Positions 23,921-34,200 of a DNA stretch of 64,000 bases are shown here, one piece after another; within the stretch, counting starts at the first letter, position 1; the number at the start of each line of letters is the position of its first letter. Position numbers and translations under genes: made by a program. The DNA is taken from assembly GCA_016704485.1 (NCBI GenBank), contig JADJAA010000001.1, positions 620,001 through 684,000 on the forward strand, given 5' to 3'. The notes beneath the pieces are model-generated. The model had not been told where the DNA came from. It worked only from the letters and a program-made list of their open reading frames with translations, and did not search any database. The DNA is from Flavobacteriales bacterium (GTDB lineage Bacteria; Bacteroidota; Bacteroidia; Flavobacteriales_F; PHOS-HE28).

Positions 23921-24964
23921 ATGAAGAGGGCTGTGATCAGTGTTCTGAAAATTCTGATTCCACTTACACTTGGTATTTGGCTGATCTACTATTTCTATGA
24001 CCAGCTCAGCAAGCAACAACGTGAGGAGCTCTTCACCGCATTCCAACAAGCAAACCTTTGGTGGTTCCTATTAGCAGCTCTATTGAGTTGGTTCAGCCAT
24101 TTGAGCCGGGCGTGGCGCTGGCGCTATCTGATTGAACATATGGGCTACAACGTGGGGTTCTGGAACGCATACAATGCAACCATGTCGGGGTACTTCATGA
24201 ACCTCTTGATACCTCGCGCCGGAGAAGCCAGCAGGGCTGTTATGCTCTACAGAGCCGAAGGGGTACCTTTCGAAAAAGGTTTCGGTACCATCCTTGCGGA
24301 ACGTACTGTAGACCTTATCATGCTCTTGGCTATAGCGGGTATAACGCTTGCTTTGCAATGGGATAAGTTGGGGCTATTCCAAGAACGGATCACGGCATTC
24401 AGAGCAGAGCAGAACATTACAGAGGATGCAGGCCCTAATTATTGGTGGTTCGTGATCATCGGTGCGATCTTGATCGGTGCAGTCACTGTTATGTATTTGA
24501 TCTACACACGACCTGAGTTGCGTGCGCGGCTCATGGACGGAATACGCGGATTCATTTCCGGACTGCGTAGCGTACTTGAAACGAAACATCGATCAGCTTT
24601 CATTTTACATACGATCTTGATCTGGAGCCTTTACGTCGCCATGTTCTGGGTCGGGTTCTTCGCACTTTCGACAACGGCAACAGTGCCTGCCGCAGGTGTA
24701 TTCGCGAGTTTCATTGCGGGATCCATCGGGATCATACTTGTTCAGGGGGGTGTAGGTGTGTACCCTGCATTCGTGGGTCTTATCGTGAGCATCTATATGC
24801 CAATGCCAGAAGGAGGAGGACTAATTCGACCAGATGCTTTAGCGATGGGCTGGCTGTTATGGCTCTCACAAACACTGTTGGTGATCATTCTTGGCGGCAT
24901 ATCGCTATTTTTGATCTCTCCTAAAGGCAACGGAGAGGGAGTGAAGAGGTCACAAGTGAATTGA
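23921..24964 (+). CDS. Flippase-like / lysylphosphatidylglycerol synthase transmembrane-type membrane protein
   Basis: This integral membrane protein of 347 residues has about eight predicted helices, for example residues 9-28 (LKILIPLTLGIWLIYYFYD), 45-65, 120-140 and near the C-terminus (LVIILGGISLFL). It matches the UPF0104/AglD-MprF-type flippase domain: SHLSRAWRWRYLIEHMG in the first third, a FMNLLIPRAGEASRAVMLYR block near residue 90 and GSIGIILVQGGVGVYP near residue 265. It may flip lipid-linked molecules, substrate unknown. The last residues are charged and cytosolic. It is probably co-transcribed with panC. Confidence 0.85.
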   Translation: MKRAVISVLKILIPLTLGIWLIYYFYDQLSKQQREELFTAFQQANLWWFLLAALLSWFSHLSRAWRWRYLIEHMGYNVGFWNAYNATMSGYFMNLLIPRAGEASRAVMLYRAEGVPFEKGFGTILAERTVDLIMLLAIAGITLALQWDKLGLFQERITAFRAEQNITEDAGPNYWWFVIIGAILIGAVTVMYLIYTRPELRARLMDGIRGFISGLRSVLETKHRSAFILHTILIWSLYVAMFWVGFFALSTTATVPAAGVFASFIAGSIGIILVQGGVGVYPAFVGLIVSIYMPMPEGGGLIRPDALAMGWLLWLSQTLLVIILGGISLFLISPKGNGEGVKRSQVN

Positions 24965-25031
24965 TCTCCATTTGCCGCTTTTGCAACGTCGGTCAAGTGG
25001 GTCGACGCATCTAGATCTGAAATTTGAACCA

Positions 25032-25526
25032 ATGGCCGAAGTAGTAGCAACAGTAGATAAACGTGTAGTGGATAGTGTGCAAGTGCAACGCCTTGTGAAC
25101 ATCTGGCGCATGAAAGGCGATCGCATTGTATTCACCAACGGGTGTTTCGACATCCTCCATCGCGGTCATGTGGAATATTTGCAGGAAGCTGCAGCGCTCG
25201 GAGATCGCTTGATCATTGGCGTCAACAGTGATGCGAGTGTAAAGCACCAGAACAAAGGGCCGGAGCGCCCATTGAATGACCAGTACAGCAGAGCAAAGGT
25301 GCTTGCGGCCTTAAGATTCATCGATGCCGTGGTTGTATTCGATCAGGATACTCCACTTGACCTGATCAAGACCATTGGACCTGATGTGCTTGTAAAAGGT
25401 GGTGATTGGACCGAGGATAAGATCGTGGGTAGCGAGCATGTGCGGTCACTCGGCGGTGATGTGCGAAGCTTAAAGCTTGTAGATGGTTTTTCGACAACTG
25501 GATTAGTAGCGAAGATCCGTGGCTAA
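25032..25526 (+). CDS. rfaE2: D-glycero-beta-D-manno-heptose 1-phosphate adenylyltransferase
   Basis: This enzyme attaches AMP to heptose-1-phosphate, giving the ADP-heptose precursor of the LPS inner core. The 164-residue protein is the single-domain form equivalent to the C-terminal half of HldE. The nucleotidyltransferase signature is FTNGCFDILHRGHVEYLQ (about residues 34-51) with the HxGH motif, followed by GVNSDASV and VKGGDWTEDKIVG. The ATG at 25032 was chosen because the 20-residue extension is not conserved. Its stop codon overlaps the GTG start of radA by 8 bp, which indicates translational coupling. No heptose kinase gene is seen in the window. Confidence 0.93.
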   Translation: MAEVVATVDKRVVDSVQVQRLVNIWRMKGDRIVFTNGCFDILHRGHVEYLQEAAALGDRLIIGVNSDASVKHQNKGPERPLNDQYSRAKVLAALRFIDAVVVFDQDTPLDLIKTIGPDVLVKGGDWTEDKIVGSEHVRSLGGDVRSLKLVDGFSTTGLVAKIRG

Positions 25527-26913
25527 GCTCAGATCGAATTTCGTGTGCCAAGCCTGCGGTAGCAAATATCCGCAATGGCTTGGACAATGCACACAGTGCA
25601 AAGAATGGAACACGCTTGTGGAAGAGGTCATGGACCGTGTTACCGAAAAACGCGGTTTGCCTCAAAGCCTGAAAATCCGTTCTCCGAAACCGATCGCGAT
25701 CAATGATATCCCGGCGCAGGATGGACCACGCATTCCATTGAACGATCGTGAATTCTCACGTGTCCTTGGTGGTGGTCTGGTCCCAGGGAGCATCACCTTG
25801 TTGGGTGGTGAACCCGGTATCGGAAAAAGTACCTTGCTCTTACAGACCGCATTGCGCAATCCGCATTTGCGAACGCTCTATGTAAGCGGTGAAGAGAGTG
25901 AACATCAAGTGAAGATGCGCGCTGAACGTGTGATGGGCGACAAGGCAACCAAGATTGGCGCACAGCCAGGTTCGGCGAATGATTGTTACGTACTAACCGA
26001 GACCAATACACAGAACATCTTCAAACACATTGAAGCGCTTCAACCTGGATTGGTGGTGATCGATAGTGTGCAGACCTTGCACACCGCCGTTCTCGATGCC
26101 AGCCCAGGTAGCGTAGGTCAGGTGCGTGAATGCACGGCCGAGCTCATGCGTTTCGCGAAGACGACCGGTATCCCGATGGTATTGATCGGACACATAACAA
26201 AAGATGGTTTCATTGCCGGTCCCAAGGTCCTCGAGCACATGGTGGATTGCGTGTTGCAGTTTGAAGGTGATCGCGATCACGCGTACCGCTTATTGCGACC
26301 GTTGAAGAATCGCTTCGGGAGCACGAACGAATTGGGGATCTACGAAATGCAAGGCAGTGGGCTGGTCGAAGTTGAAGACCCGAGCCAGGTGTTATTGGGT
26401 CGCCGAGAAGAACGACCCAGCGGTGTAGTTGTGGCTGCAACATTGGAAGGCATGCGTCCCTTGTTGATCGAAGTGCAAGCGCTTGTGAGTTCAGCGGTCT
26501 ATGGTACGCCGCAGCGAAGTTCCACCGGTTTCGATCTTCGGCGATTGAACATGTTGCTCGCGGTAATGGAAAAACGATGTGGATTCCGATTGGGCCAGAA
26601 GGATGTTTTCCTGAACCTCGCCGGTGGATTCCGTGTGGAAGAACCTGCGATAGATCTTGCCGTGGTATGTGCTGTGCTCAGCAGTAACGCCGACATTGCC
26701 GTACCCATGGACGTATGCTTTTCGGGCGAAGTCGGCCTGACCGGAGAAATACGCCCTGTTACCCGTACAGAGCAACGTGTAGCTGAAGCCGCTAAACTCG
26801 GCTTTGCGACCATCTTCGTTCCCAAAGGAACCAAAGGCGTTTCACCGGTCAAGGGCATTAGTGTGGTACAAGTAGGCCGGGTCGATGAGGTGTTCGGGCA
26901 TTTGTTCGGGTGA
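25519..26913 (+). CDS. radA: DNA repair protein RadA
   Basis: RadA is a hexameric helicase-like ATPase that drives branch migration during recombination. All domains are visible. A four-cysteine zinc finger (CQACGSKYPQWLGQC to CTQC) lies in the first 35 residues. The RecA-like core has Walker A GGEPGIGKST at about residues 95-104, and the RadA-specific KNRFGS motif lies near residue 262. A Lon-protease-like C-terminal domain follows (VFLNLAGGFRVEEPAIDLA). The start codon is GTG and overlaps the preceding gene. The length of 464 aa is standard. It is the last core gene before the IS element. Confidence 0.96.
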   Translation: MAKLRSNFVCQACGSKYPQWLGQCTQCKEWNTLVEEVMDRVTEKRGLPQSLKIRSPKPIAINDIPAQDGPRIPLNDREFSRVLGGGLVPGSITLLGGEPGIGKSTLLLQTALRNPHLRTLYVSGEESEHQVKMRAERVMGDKATKIGAQPGSANDCYVLTETNTQNIFKHIEALQPGLVVIDSVQTLHTAVLDASPGSVGQVRECTAELMRFAKTTGIPMVLIGHITKDGFIAGPKVLEHMVDCVLQFEGDRDHAYRLLRPLKNRFGSTNELGIYEMQGSGLVEVEDPSQVLLGRREERPSGVVVAATLEGMRPLLIEVQALVSSAVYGTPQRSSTGFDLRRLNMLLAVMEKRCGFRLGQKDVFLNLAGGFRVEEPAIDLAVVCAVLSSNADIAVPMDVCFSGEVGLTGEIRPVTRTEQRVAEAAKLGFATIFVPKGTKGVSPVKGISVVQVGRVDEVFGHLFG

Positions 26914-26983
26914 GACGAGAACCTGAACGACAACATCTTCTCGTTAGGCTCGATCCCGAGGATCAAATTCATAAAAATTGGGT

Positions 26984-27002
26984 TAATGGACAAAACGAAT
27001 GG
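26984..27002 (+). repeat. Left terminal inverted repeat of the IS
   Basis: TAATGGACAAAACGAATGG is matched perfectly, inverted, at 28142-28160 and with one change at 28182-28200. It contains an ATG that opens a 9-codon frame (MDKTNGKTF). Confidence 0.85.
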
Positions 27003-27074
27003 TAAAACCTTCTGAAAGTCCTGCCTGGCTTAGGTTAGAGGCCTTTCAAAGGTCATGAACCAAAAAAGTGCTGT

Positions 27075-27995
27075 TTGTGTGGTGGTCCAGTTATTAACAA
27101 ATACGGCAAGGTTCGGGGTAAGCAACGGTACCGTTGCCGCACTTGTGGTAAGCAATTTTTAGGCGGCCAAACAAAGCAGCCCGAAGAACTATGGTTTGAG
27201 TATCAAGCTGGCAAACAGACTTACAGGCAGTTGGCTCTCAAGTATGGTTGTTCTATTCGGACCATACAGCGGACGTTGGACAAATACACAGGCACTGAAG
27301 CCAAGGCTGTTCTGCCATCTTCAGCCGTGGTTTTAATGGATACGACCTACTTCGGGAGAACCTTCGGTGTAATGGTGTTCAGGGATGCAACTACAGGCAC
27401 AGTCCTGTATAGGAAATACGTAAAACATGAGACCAACCAGCTTTATGCGGATGGTCTGAAATTCCTTCGTGGACAAGGCGTGGAGATAAGCGCCGTTGTT
27501 TGTGATGGCCGACGAGGCCTGTTGCAACTCTGCAGAGGAATCCCGGTGCAAATGTGCCAATTTCATCAAGTAGCGATCATTACCCGCTATCTCACTAGAA
27601 AGCCCAAGTTGCCAGCAGCCATTGAGCTGCGCCAATTGACACAGATGCTGAAGAAGACCGATAAGGAAAGCTTCACTGGGGGTCTACAACTATGGCATAC
27701 CAAATGGAAGGCCTTCCTCGCTGAACGAACTGTGGAATCAACCACCGGCAAGTCACGTTATACGCACGGTCGCCTGCGGAGCGCACACCGGAGCCTATCG
27801 TGCAATCTGCCTTGGTTGTTCACTTGGTACGACTATCCTGAACTGGATATTCCCAACACCACCAATGCAATAGATGGCTACTTCGCAGACCTGAAGAACA
27901 AGCTTCGCAATCACAATGGCCTCTCCTTGACTCGGAAACAAAAATTTATCGATGAGTTTTTGAAGGCATGCGGACCTCGCGATGGGAACGGTTGA
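27075..27995 (+). CDS. IS256 family transposase, variant zinc-binding type
   Basis: The N-terminus has a zinc ribbon: two cysteines just before and at the start (C-C-L-C-G-G), then RCRTCGKQF (residues 20-28). A short helix-turn-helix follows (LALKYGCSIRTIQRTL). The DDE-type core has Asp89 (VVLMDTTYFG), Asp144 (VVCDGRRG) and the late motif TTNAIDGYFADLKNKL, where Asp267 stands in place of the usual Glu. C-Q-F-H-Q near residue 162 is typical of the family. No ATG starts this frame: TTG at 27075 is the first codon, while the ATG at 27055 is in another frame that joins this one by a -1 shift at a run of six A (27062-27067). The product would then begin MNQKKCCLCGG. Confidence 0.85.
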   Translation: MCGGPVINKYGKVRGKQRYRCRTCGKQFLGGQTKQPEELWFEYQAGKQTYRQLALKYGCSIRTIQRTLDKYTGTEAKAVLPSSAVVLMDTTYFGRTFGVMVFRDATTGTVLYRKYVKHETNQLYADGLKFLRGQGVEISAVVCDGRRGLLQLCRGIPVQMCQFHQVAIITRYLTRKPKLPAAIELRQLTQMLKKTDKESFTGGLQLWHTKWKAFLAERTVESTTGKSRYTHGRLRSAHRSLSCNLPWLFTWYDYPELDIPNTTNAIDGYFADLKNKLRNHNGLSLTRKQKFIDEFLKACGPRDGNG

Positions 27996-28026
27996 TCCGA
28001 AGGTTCCGTTCCCATCCGATCATCGC

Positions 28027-28158
28027 TCAGTCATCAGGTTTATCCCTGGCAGGTTGCTCTCCAGCAGAGCCTACTTCCGTTTCGCCAGACACCCAAAGAT
28101 CAGAATCGCAATTAGGTTCTCCAACAACGGTTGATAACTCGCCATTCGTTTTGTCCAT
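28027..28158 (-). CDS. 43-codon frame starting inside the IS right inverted repeat
   Basis: On the minus strand, the ATG inside the inner right repeat opens a frame reading MDKTNGELSTVVGEPNCDSD, then an acidic Gly/Glu-rich tail ending RDKPDD. It fills the whole interval between the repeat and the transposase stop. The first six codons are dictated by the repeat sequence itself. It may be a real small protein, an unexpressed frame or a relic of a passenger gene; I recognise no family. Confidence 0.3.
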   Translation of the reverse strand: MDKTNGELSTVVGEPNCDSDLWVSGETEVGSAGEQPARDKPDD

Positions 28159-28160
28159 TA
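28142..28160 (-). repeat. Inner right terminal inverted repeat of the IS
   Basis: CCATTCGTTTTGTCCATTA is the exact reverse complement of the left repeat. Confidence 0.8.
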
Positions 28161-28181
28161 GAGACAAACGTCTCCCAAAAG

Positions 28182-28200
28182 CCATTCGTTTTGTCTATTA
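28182..28200 (-). repeat. Outer right terminal inverted repeat of the IS
   Basis: This is a second copy, 40 bp further out, with one substitution (GTCTATTA). Its outer flank (CACCTAAAATTT) resembles the inverse of the left outer flank (AAAAATTGGG) better than the inner copy does, so it may be the original element end. Confidence 0.75.
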
Positions 28201-28228
28201 CACCTAAAATTTATTGCACGAAAGCAAG

Positions 28229-28264
28229 AACGGGCCATGAACGATCACTCGCTCATGGCCCGTT
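28229..28264 (-). terminator. Terminator of the 2131-aa surface-protein gene
   Basis: AACGGGCCATGA and its perfect 12-bp complement flank a 12-nt loop, 25 bp beyond the stop codon on the minus strand, followed by a T-rich CTTGCTTTC tail. Confidence 0.75.
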
Positions 28265-28289
28265 CCGGTAGATCCAATAGTGGTTGGTC

Positions 28290-31200
28290 TTACTCCGATT
28301 TCAACTTACCGGAAGTTACCCGACCTCCTGAGATCAGGCGATAGAAGTACATTCCCGTCTTCAGGTTGCTGGCATCCCAAGTGAGACGATATGAACCTTG
28401 TTGATCAACTGCTCCTGTGAAGACATTTGCGACCAACACACCATCAATGGTGTATACATCCAAGGTCGTGCGTTCTTCTGCATTCAGGCCGGTGATGGAG
28501 AATGTAGTATTCCCACGGAATGGATTCGGATACACCAGAATTTCGATGTTCTCCGATGCCTCGTCCTTTACAATGGTCTCGGCCAACACGTCCTCTGTCT
28601 CTTCAACGGCCATTCCGCTACCGATCTCAATGCTTGCGTTTGCGTTCACTGTACAACCATTCACGTCCGTTACAATAACGTTATACATTCCGGATACATC
28701 GATGGCTGCCATTTGTGTGATCTGCGCCGGGGCCGTGTTCCACAAGTAGTTGTATGGAGCTTCGCCTCCAGTTACATTGGCCGCAATAGTTCCGTTTCCG
28801 ACGTTCGGTGAACACGTAACAGCTAACGGTGCAGAAATGTATGCCTGGATCGCATTCGTGGTCACAGTGCATGAGCCGTTACTAGTAGTGACCGAATAGC
28901 TTCCATTCTGGGTTGCCGTATAGGTGGACCCCGTTGCACCATTGATGGTTGCGCCATTGCGTCTCCATGTATGGCTAAGACCAGCTAAAGTGTAAGTTGA
29001 AAACACGACCTCATCGCCACTACATACATGTGTGTTGCCCAATGCCATGATCCATGTGTTCACACCGGAACCTGCGTTCACGAACACAACATTTGAATTT
29101 GCTACGCAGGATCCATTGTAGATCGATACTTCATAACCACCGGAGGACGCAGCGGTATACGTATTTGAAGTAGCCCCGTTGATGGCGGCCCCATAGTTCC
29201 TCCATATGTAGGTATTCCCGGATGCAGCTGGTACACTGAGCGTAACGCCACCGTTGGAACAAAGATCGGTCTGTTGGGTGGCAGTAATGTTCGTATTGAT
29301 CTGGTCTCCGACATGCAATTGAACGCTGTTCGATGTGGCCGAACAATTACCGTTTGATACTACGACCGTATAAATACCCGCCTGAGTTCCAGTAAAACTA
29401 TTTGAAGTCGCGCCTTGGATCGTAGACCCATTCAGCTTCCAAACATAGGTGTAACCCGCATCACCATCCACCGCAAGAACAACGCTTCCTCCGTAGCAGA
29501 ACCCAACGGGACCCGTTGCAAACAACGTTGCCGAAATGTTGTTCGTAACGGTTACAATGATGGCCGATGAAGTAGCAGAACATGTACCTGCATTCACCGC
29601 TACGGTATAGCTTCCAACTTCCGTTGCCGTGTAGTTGCTCGCTGTGGCACCGTTGATCACCGTTCCATTCTTTCTCCACACATAACTGTAACCCGCACCA
29701 GTATTCGCGTATAGTATTACGCTGCCTCCTGTGCAGAATGAAGTTGAACCTCCTGGGGCAATAGTAGCTGATCCTATGGATGTGACCGATACAGTAACCG
29801 CACTTGATGTACCAGTGCAAGAACCTGAGCCAACTGTTACAGTGTAACTACCCTCTTGTGTTGCAGAGTAGTTGCTGCTCGTCGCACCATCGATCGTTTC
29901 ACCATTGCGCATCCATTGATAGATACTACCGGCATTGGCATTCAACACCACGTTGCCTCCAGTGCAGAACGTAGTAGGACCAGCAGGTGTAATGGATGCT
30001 GAGATTACAGATGAAACCGATACCATTAATGGACTGGATGTGCCGGCGCAAGAACCTGAGCCAACTGTTACAGTGTAACTACCCTCTTGTGTTGCAGTGT
30101 AGTTGCTGCTGGTCGCACCATCGATCGTTTCACCGTTGCGCATCCATTGATAGATACTACCGGCATTGGCATTCAATATCACATTACCACCTGTACAGAA
30201 TGTAGTGGGACCAGCAGGTGAAATGGATGCCGAGCCAGTTCCGGACATGCTGATAGCGGTTTCTGCAGAGTTGGTATAGCATGCGCCATGGATCACCATA
30301 ACAGCGTAATTGCCTGGTTGTGTCGCGGTATATGAACTACTTGTAGCACCGGATATCGGTGACCCATTCCGCTTCCAAACAAATTGGTATCCGCTTCCTG
30401 TGTTCGCTGTTAAGGCAACGGATTGGCCGGCACAGACAGTTGTTGGCCCTGTTGCGGAAATGATCGCTGGCGGTGGTGTATTAACGGTCACATTCAATGG
30501 ATCAGAAGTAGATGCACATGCACCGGTTCCGACCGTAACGCTGTAGCTACCCCCTTGGGTTACGGTGTAGTTGCTGTTCGTCGCTCCATTGATCGCTTCG
30601 TTATTATGTTCCCATACATACGAACTTCCCGGTGGCGCACTCAGCACCACACTGCTACCTACACATAGATTCACGGGCCCAGATGCACTTAAGGTCGCGG
30701 CTGGCGCGCTGGTTGAAATACTAACGGTAACCGCATCAGAAGTAGCCGAACAGGAACCATTGGTAACGATCACTTTATAACTTCCCTGTTGTGTGGCCGT
30801 GTAGCTACTGCTTGTTGCACCCGGGATCGCTTGTCCGTTGAATTGCCATACATGGGTGCCATCGCTGGTGGCATTCAATACTACGCTTCCGCCCGTACAG
30901 AATGTGGTTGGTCCATTTGGCGTAATAACTGCCGTAATGGAAGTCGATACCTCAATTGAAATCGCAGAAGAGTTCGTGTAACAAGTCCCGCTGATAACGC
31001 GCACGGTGTAAGCGCCTGCTTGCGTTGCGGTATAGTTGCTATTGGTTGCTCCACTGATTGCATTGCCGTTACGATACCATACATACTGGAATCCAGTTCC
31101 TGTTGTTGCATTCAAAATAGCACTGCCTCCACTACAGAACGTGGTTCCGTTAGGAGCGGTGATGTTGGCACTTGGGCCACTGGATGCACTCACGCTAACA

Positions 31201-34200
31201 CCGCTGGATGTCGCAGAACATGAACCGTTGCTTACTGTTACCGTGTACGTTCCCGAAGTGGTTGCAGTATAGCTGCTGCTGGTTGCACCACTGATGGTGT
31301 TGCCATCCTTCTTCCATTGGTAGGAAGAGCCGGTAGATGCATTCAACACAACATTTCCACCTGTACAGAATGACGTGGAACCAACTGGCGTAATGCTCGC
31401 AGTACCGGATGTAGTAATGGAAACCGTAATCGCCGAAGAGTTCGTGTAACATGCTCCACTGATCACGCGAACGGTGTATGCACCAGCTTGCGTTGCAGTG
31501 TAGCTGCCGTTGGTTGCGCCGCTAATAACGCTTCCATCACGATACCATACATACTGGAATCCAGTTCCTGTTGTTGCGTTCAAAATAGCACTGCCTCCAC
31601 TACAGAACGTGGTTCCGTTAGGAGCGGTGATGTTGGCACTTGGGCCACTGGATGCACTCACGCTAACACCGCTGGATGTCGCAGAACATGAACCGTTGCT
31701 TACTGTTACCGTGTACGTTCCCGAAGTGGTTGCCGTGTAGCTGCTGCTGGTTGCACCACTGATGGCGTTGCCATCCTTCTTCCATTGGTAGGAAGAGCCG
31801 GTAGATGCATTCAACACAACATTTCCACCTGTACAGAATGACGTGGAACCAACTGGCGTAATGCTCGCAGTACCGGATGTAGTAATGGAAACCGTAATCG
31901 CCGAAGAGTTCGTGTAACATGCTCCACTGATCACGCGAACGGTGTATGCACCAGCTTGCGTTGCAGTGTAGCTGCCGTTGGTTGCGCCGCTAATAACGCT
32001 TCCATCACGATACCATACATACTGGAATCCAGTTCCTGTTGTTGCGTTCAAAATAGCACTGCCTCCACTACAGAACGTGGTTCCGTTAGGAGCGGTGATG
32101 TTGGCACTTGGGCCACTGGATGCACTCACGCTAACACCGCTGGATGTCGCAGAACATGAACCGTTGCTTACTGTTACCGTGTACGTTCCCGAAGTGGTTG
32201 CCGTGTAGCTGCTGCTGGTTGCACCACTGATGGCGTTGCCATCCTTCTTCCATTGGTAGGAAGAGCCGGTAGATGCATTCAACACAACATTTCCACCTGT
32301 ACAGAATGACGTGGAACCAACTGGCGTAATGCTCGCAGTACCGGATGTAGTAATGGAAACCGTAATCGCCGAAGAGTTCGTGTAACATGCTCCACTGATC
32401 ACGCGAACGGTGTATGCACCAGCTTGCGTTGCAGTGTAGCTGCCGTTGGTTGCGCCGCTAATAACGCTTCCATCACGATACCATACATACTGGAATCCAG
32501 TTCCTGTTGTTGCATTCAAAATAGCACTGCCTCCACTACAGAACGTGGTTCCGTTAGGAGCGGTGATGTTGGCACTTGGGCCACTGGATGCACTCACGCT
32601 AACACCGCTGGATGTCGCAGAACATGAACCGTTGCTTACTGTTACCGTGTACGTTCCCGAAGTGGTTGCCGTGTAGCTGCTGCTGGTTGCACCACTGATG
32701 GCGTTGCCATCCTTCTTCCATTGGTAGGAAGAGCCCGTGGAGGCATTCAATACTACGTTACCTCCCGTGCAGAAGGTGGTACTTCCTACAGGTGTGACGG
32801 ATGCTGTTGGGGTATTGTCGATACCAATGCACTGACAGCTTGAATTCCATCGGTCATTCGTCGTGCATGAATTACCATCATTGCATGTAGTCCCTGCAAC
32901 GGCAGTACCGCCTACAACACCTTCACAATCGGTTGTAGGGGGCGGAGCAACTCCGGATGACACTGCGATCGTGCCTAACGAGAGGTTCTCGTATGAACCA
33001 CTTGGATCAACCTGCATTTTCATGGCACGCACCATGTATTGCTTTCCATTCTGGAACGGAACACTGCTGTTCTGATAACTAGTTGATGTAACCAGTGTAT
33101 TCGTGACCTTTGAAATAGCTCCAGTGGTTGCATCGAACTGGTAGATGTAGTAGCCCGCTATTTGTTCTGAAGAGGCCGTCCAACTGAACACTGCGCTGCC
33201 TCCGGAGTTAGAAATGCTCAACGATGTCGGAGGGGCAACCATTTTCTGACGTAAGGATGGATCTCCCATCAACCCCAAGTGGGTGCGACCAATGGACCCT
33301 TGCCAACCATCGGTAAGAGGTACATAAAGCCCCGTGTTGTTCATGGTCTCCAACGTGCTGTACCCGATATTCTCTCCCAGACCCATGTGGTGGAAATACC
33401 AGCCAGGTATGGATGAGTATGCATTGGTCAACCCTTCACCTTTCGCCAAAGGAGCACGGAGAAAATTGTTCTTGTTATCCCAATCACCGAAATAGGATCC
33501 GAACGACATATTGAATACTCCGCCCAAATTGCCAGCGGCATAGGTCTGCGTCGTGCCGATATTATCGGCACCATTGAACGTGACCTCATTGCCGATGTAT
33601 TCCTGAAGACCACCTCCACTGGCATATGCCCATAAGTAGCTCTGCCCATTCACCAATGAATTGTATGATGGTCCATATTGGTAAGGAGCACTGATCTCTT
33701 CGGCCCCGACCATTGGTGCGATCGATCGCCAGCCACTTGCTGCCAACGGATTGCCCACCCATTGAAGGTTATCGAACATCATGGCACGCGGGTCCGGAGT
33801 GTAACCCTTTACCTTGAACGTATGCGCTTTATTCAAATAGTTCCTTGTCAACTCCACTTCGCTTGAACTGAACGCGGGCATATCATACAGATCAACCCTA
33901 CCCACTTGTAATTCCAACGCAGATGGGAAATCGCTTTGGTCGAACTTTCCATCGCCCGGAACATTGAAGTTCTTAGGGTTCTGCGATGCTTGCACGGATA
34001 CACTATTGTCCGTCCAGTTACCGTTCATTTCTCCGTAATATCCATCGCATGGCCAAGCTCCTTGGTGGCTATCATGCCCGTCCGGAGCAATATTCCCAGA
34101 ATAAGGAACCGCAAGATGTCCAACGATATACACGGCCTTTACGTTCGTAGGGTCACTTTGGTATTGACCAATGATGATGTTCCGTACACCTGAAACCGTA

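Larger units (their letters stand above)
26984..28200 (+). mobile_element. IS256-like insertion sequence, zinc-ribbon transposase variant
   Basis: The element is bounded by inverted repeats with the core TGGACAAAACGAATGG at the left (26984-27002) and its inverse at the right. The right end carries the motif twice, 40 bp apart (28142-28160 and 28182-28200); the outer copy has one change and the better-matching outer flank. The interior holds the transposase gene and, on the other strand, a 43-codon frame. No certain target duplication is visible. It sits between radA and the terminator of the giant Ig-repeat gene and breaks no recognisable gene. Confidence 0.85.

Noticed and set aside
24684..24700. 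TGCCTGCCGCAGGTG within the flippase-like gene, matching the tRNA-associated palindrome for about 12 bp
   Set aside because: It encodes well-placed residues in a transmembrane protein and lacks the rest of the palindrome; probably chance.
31195..32676. Repeated 76-85-codon frames on both strands inside the Ig-repeat gene
   Set aside because: They are shadows of the 468-bp repeats: identical copies arise because the DNA is repeated, and none has its own signals.
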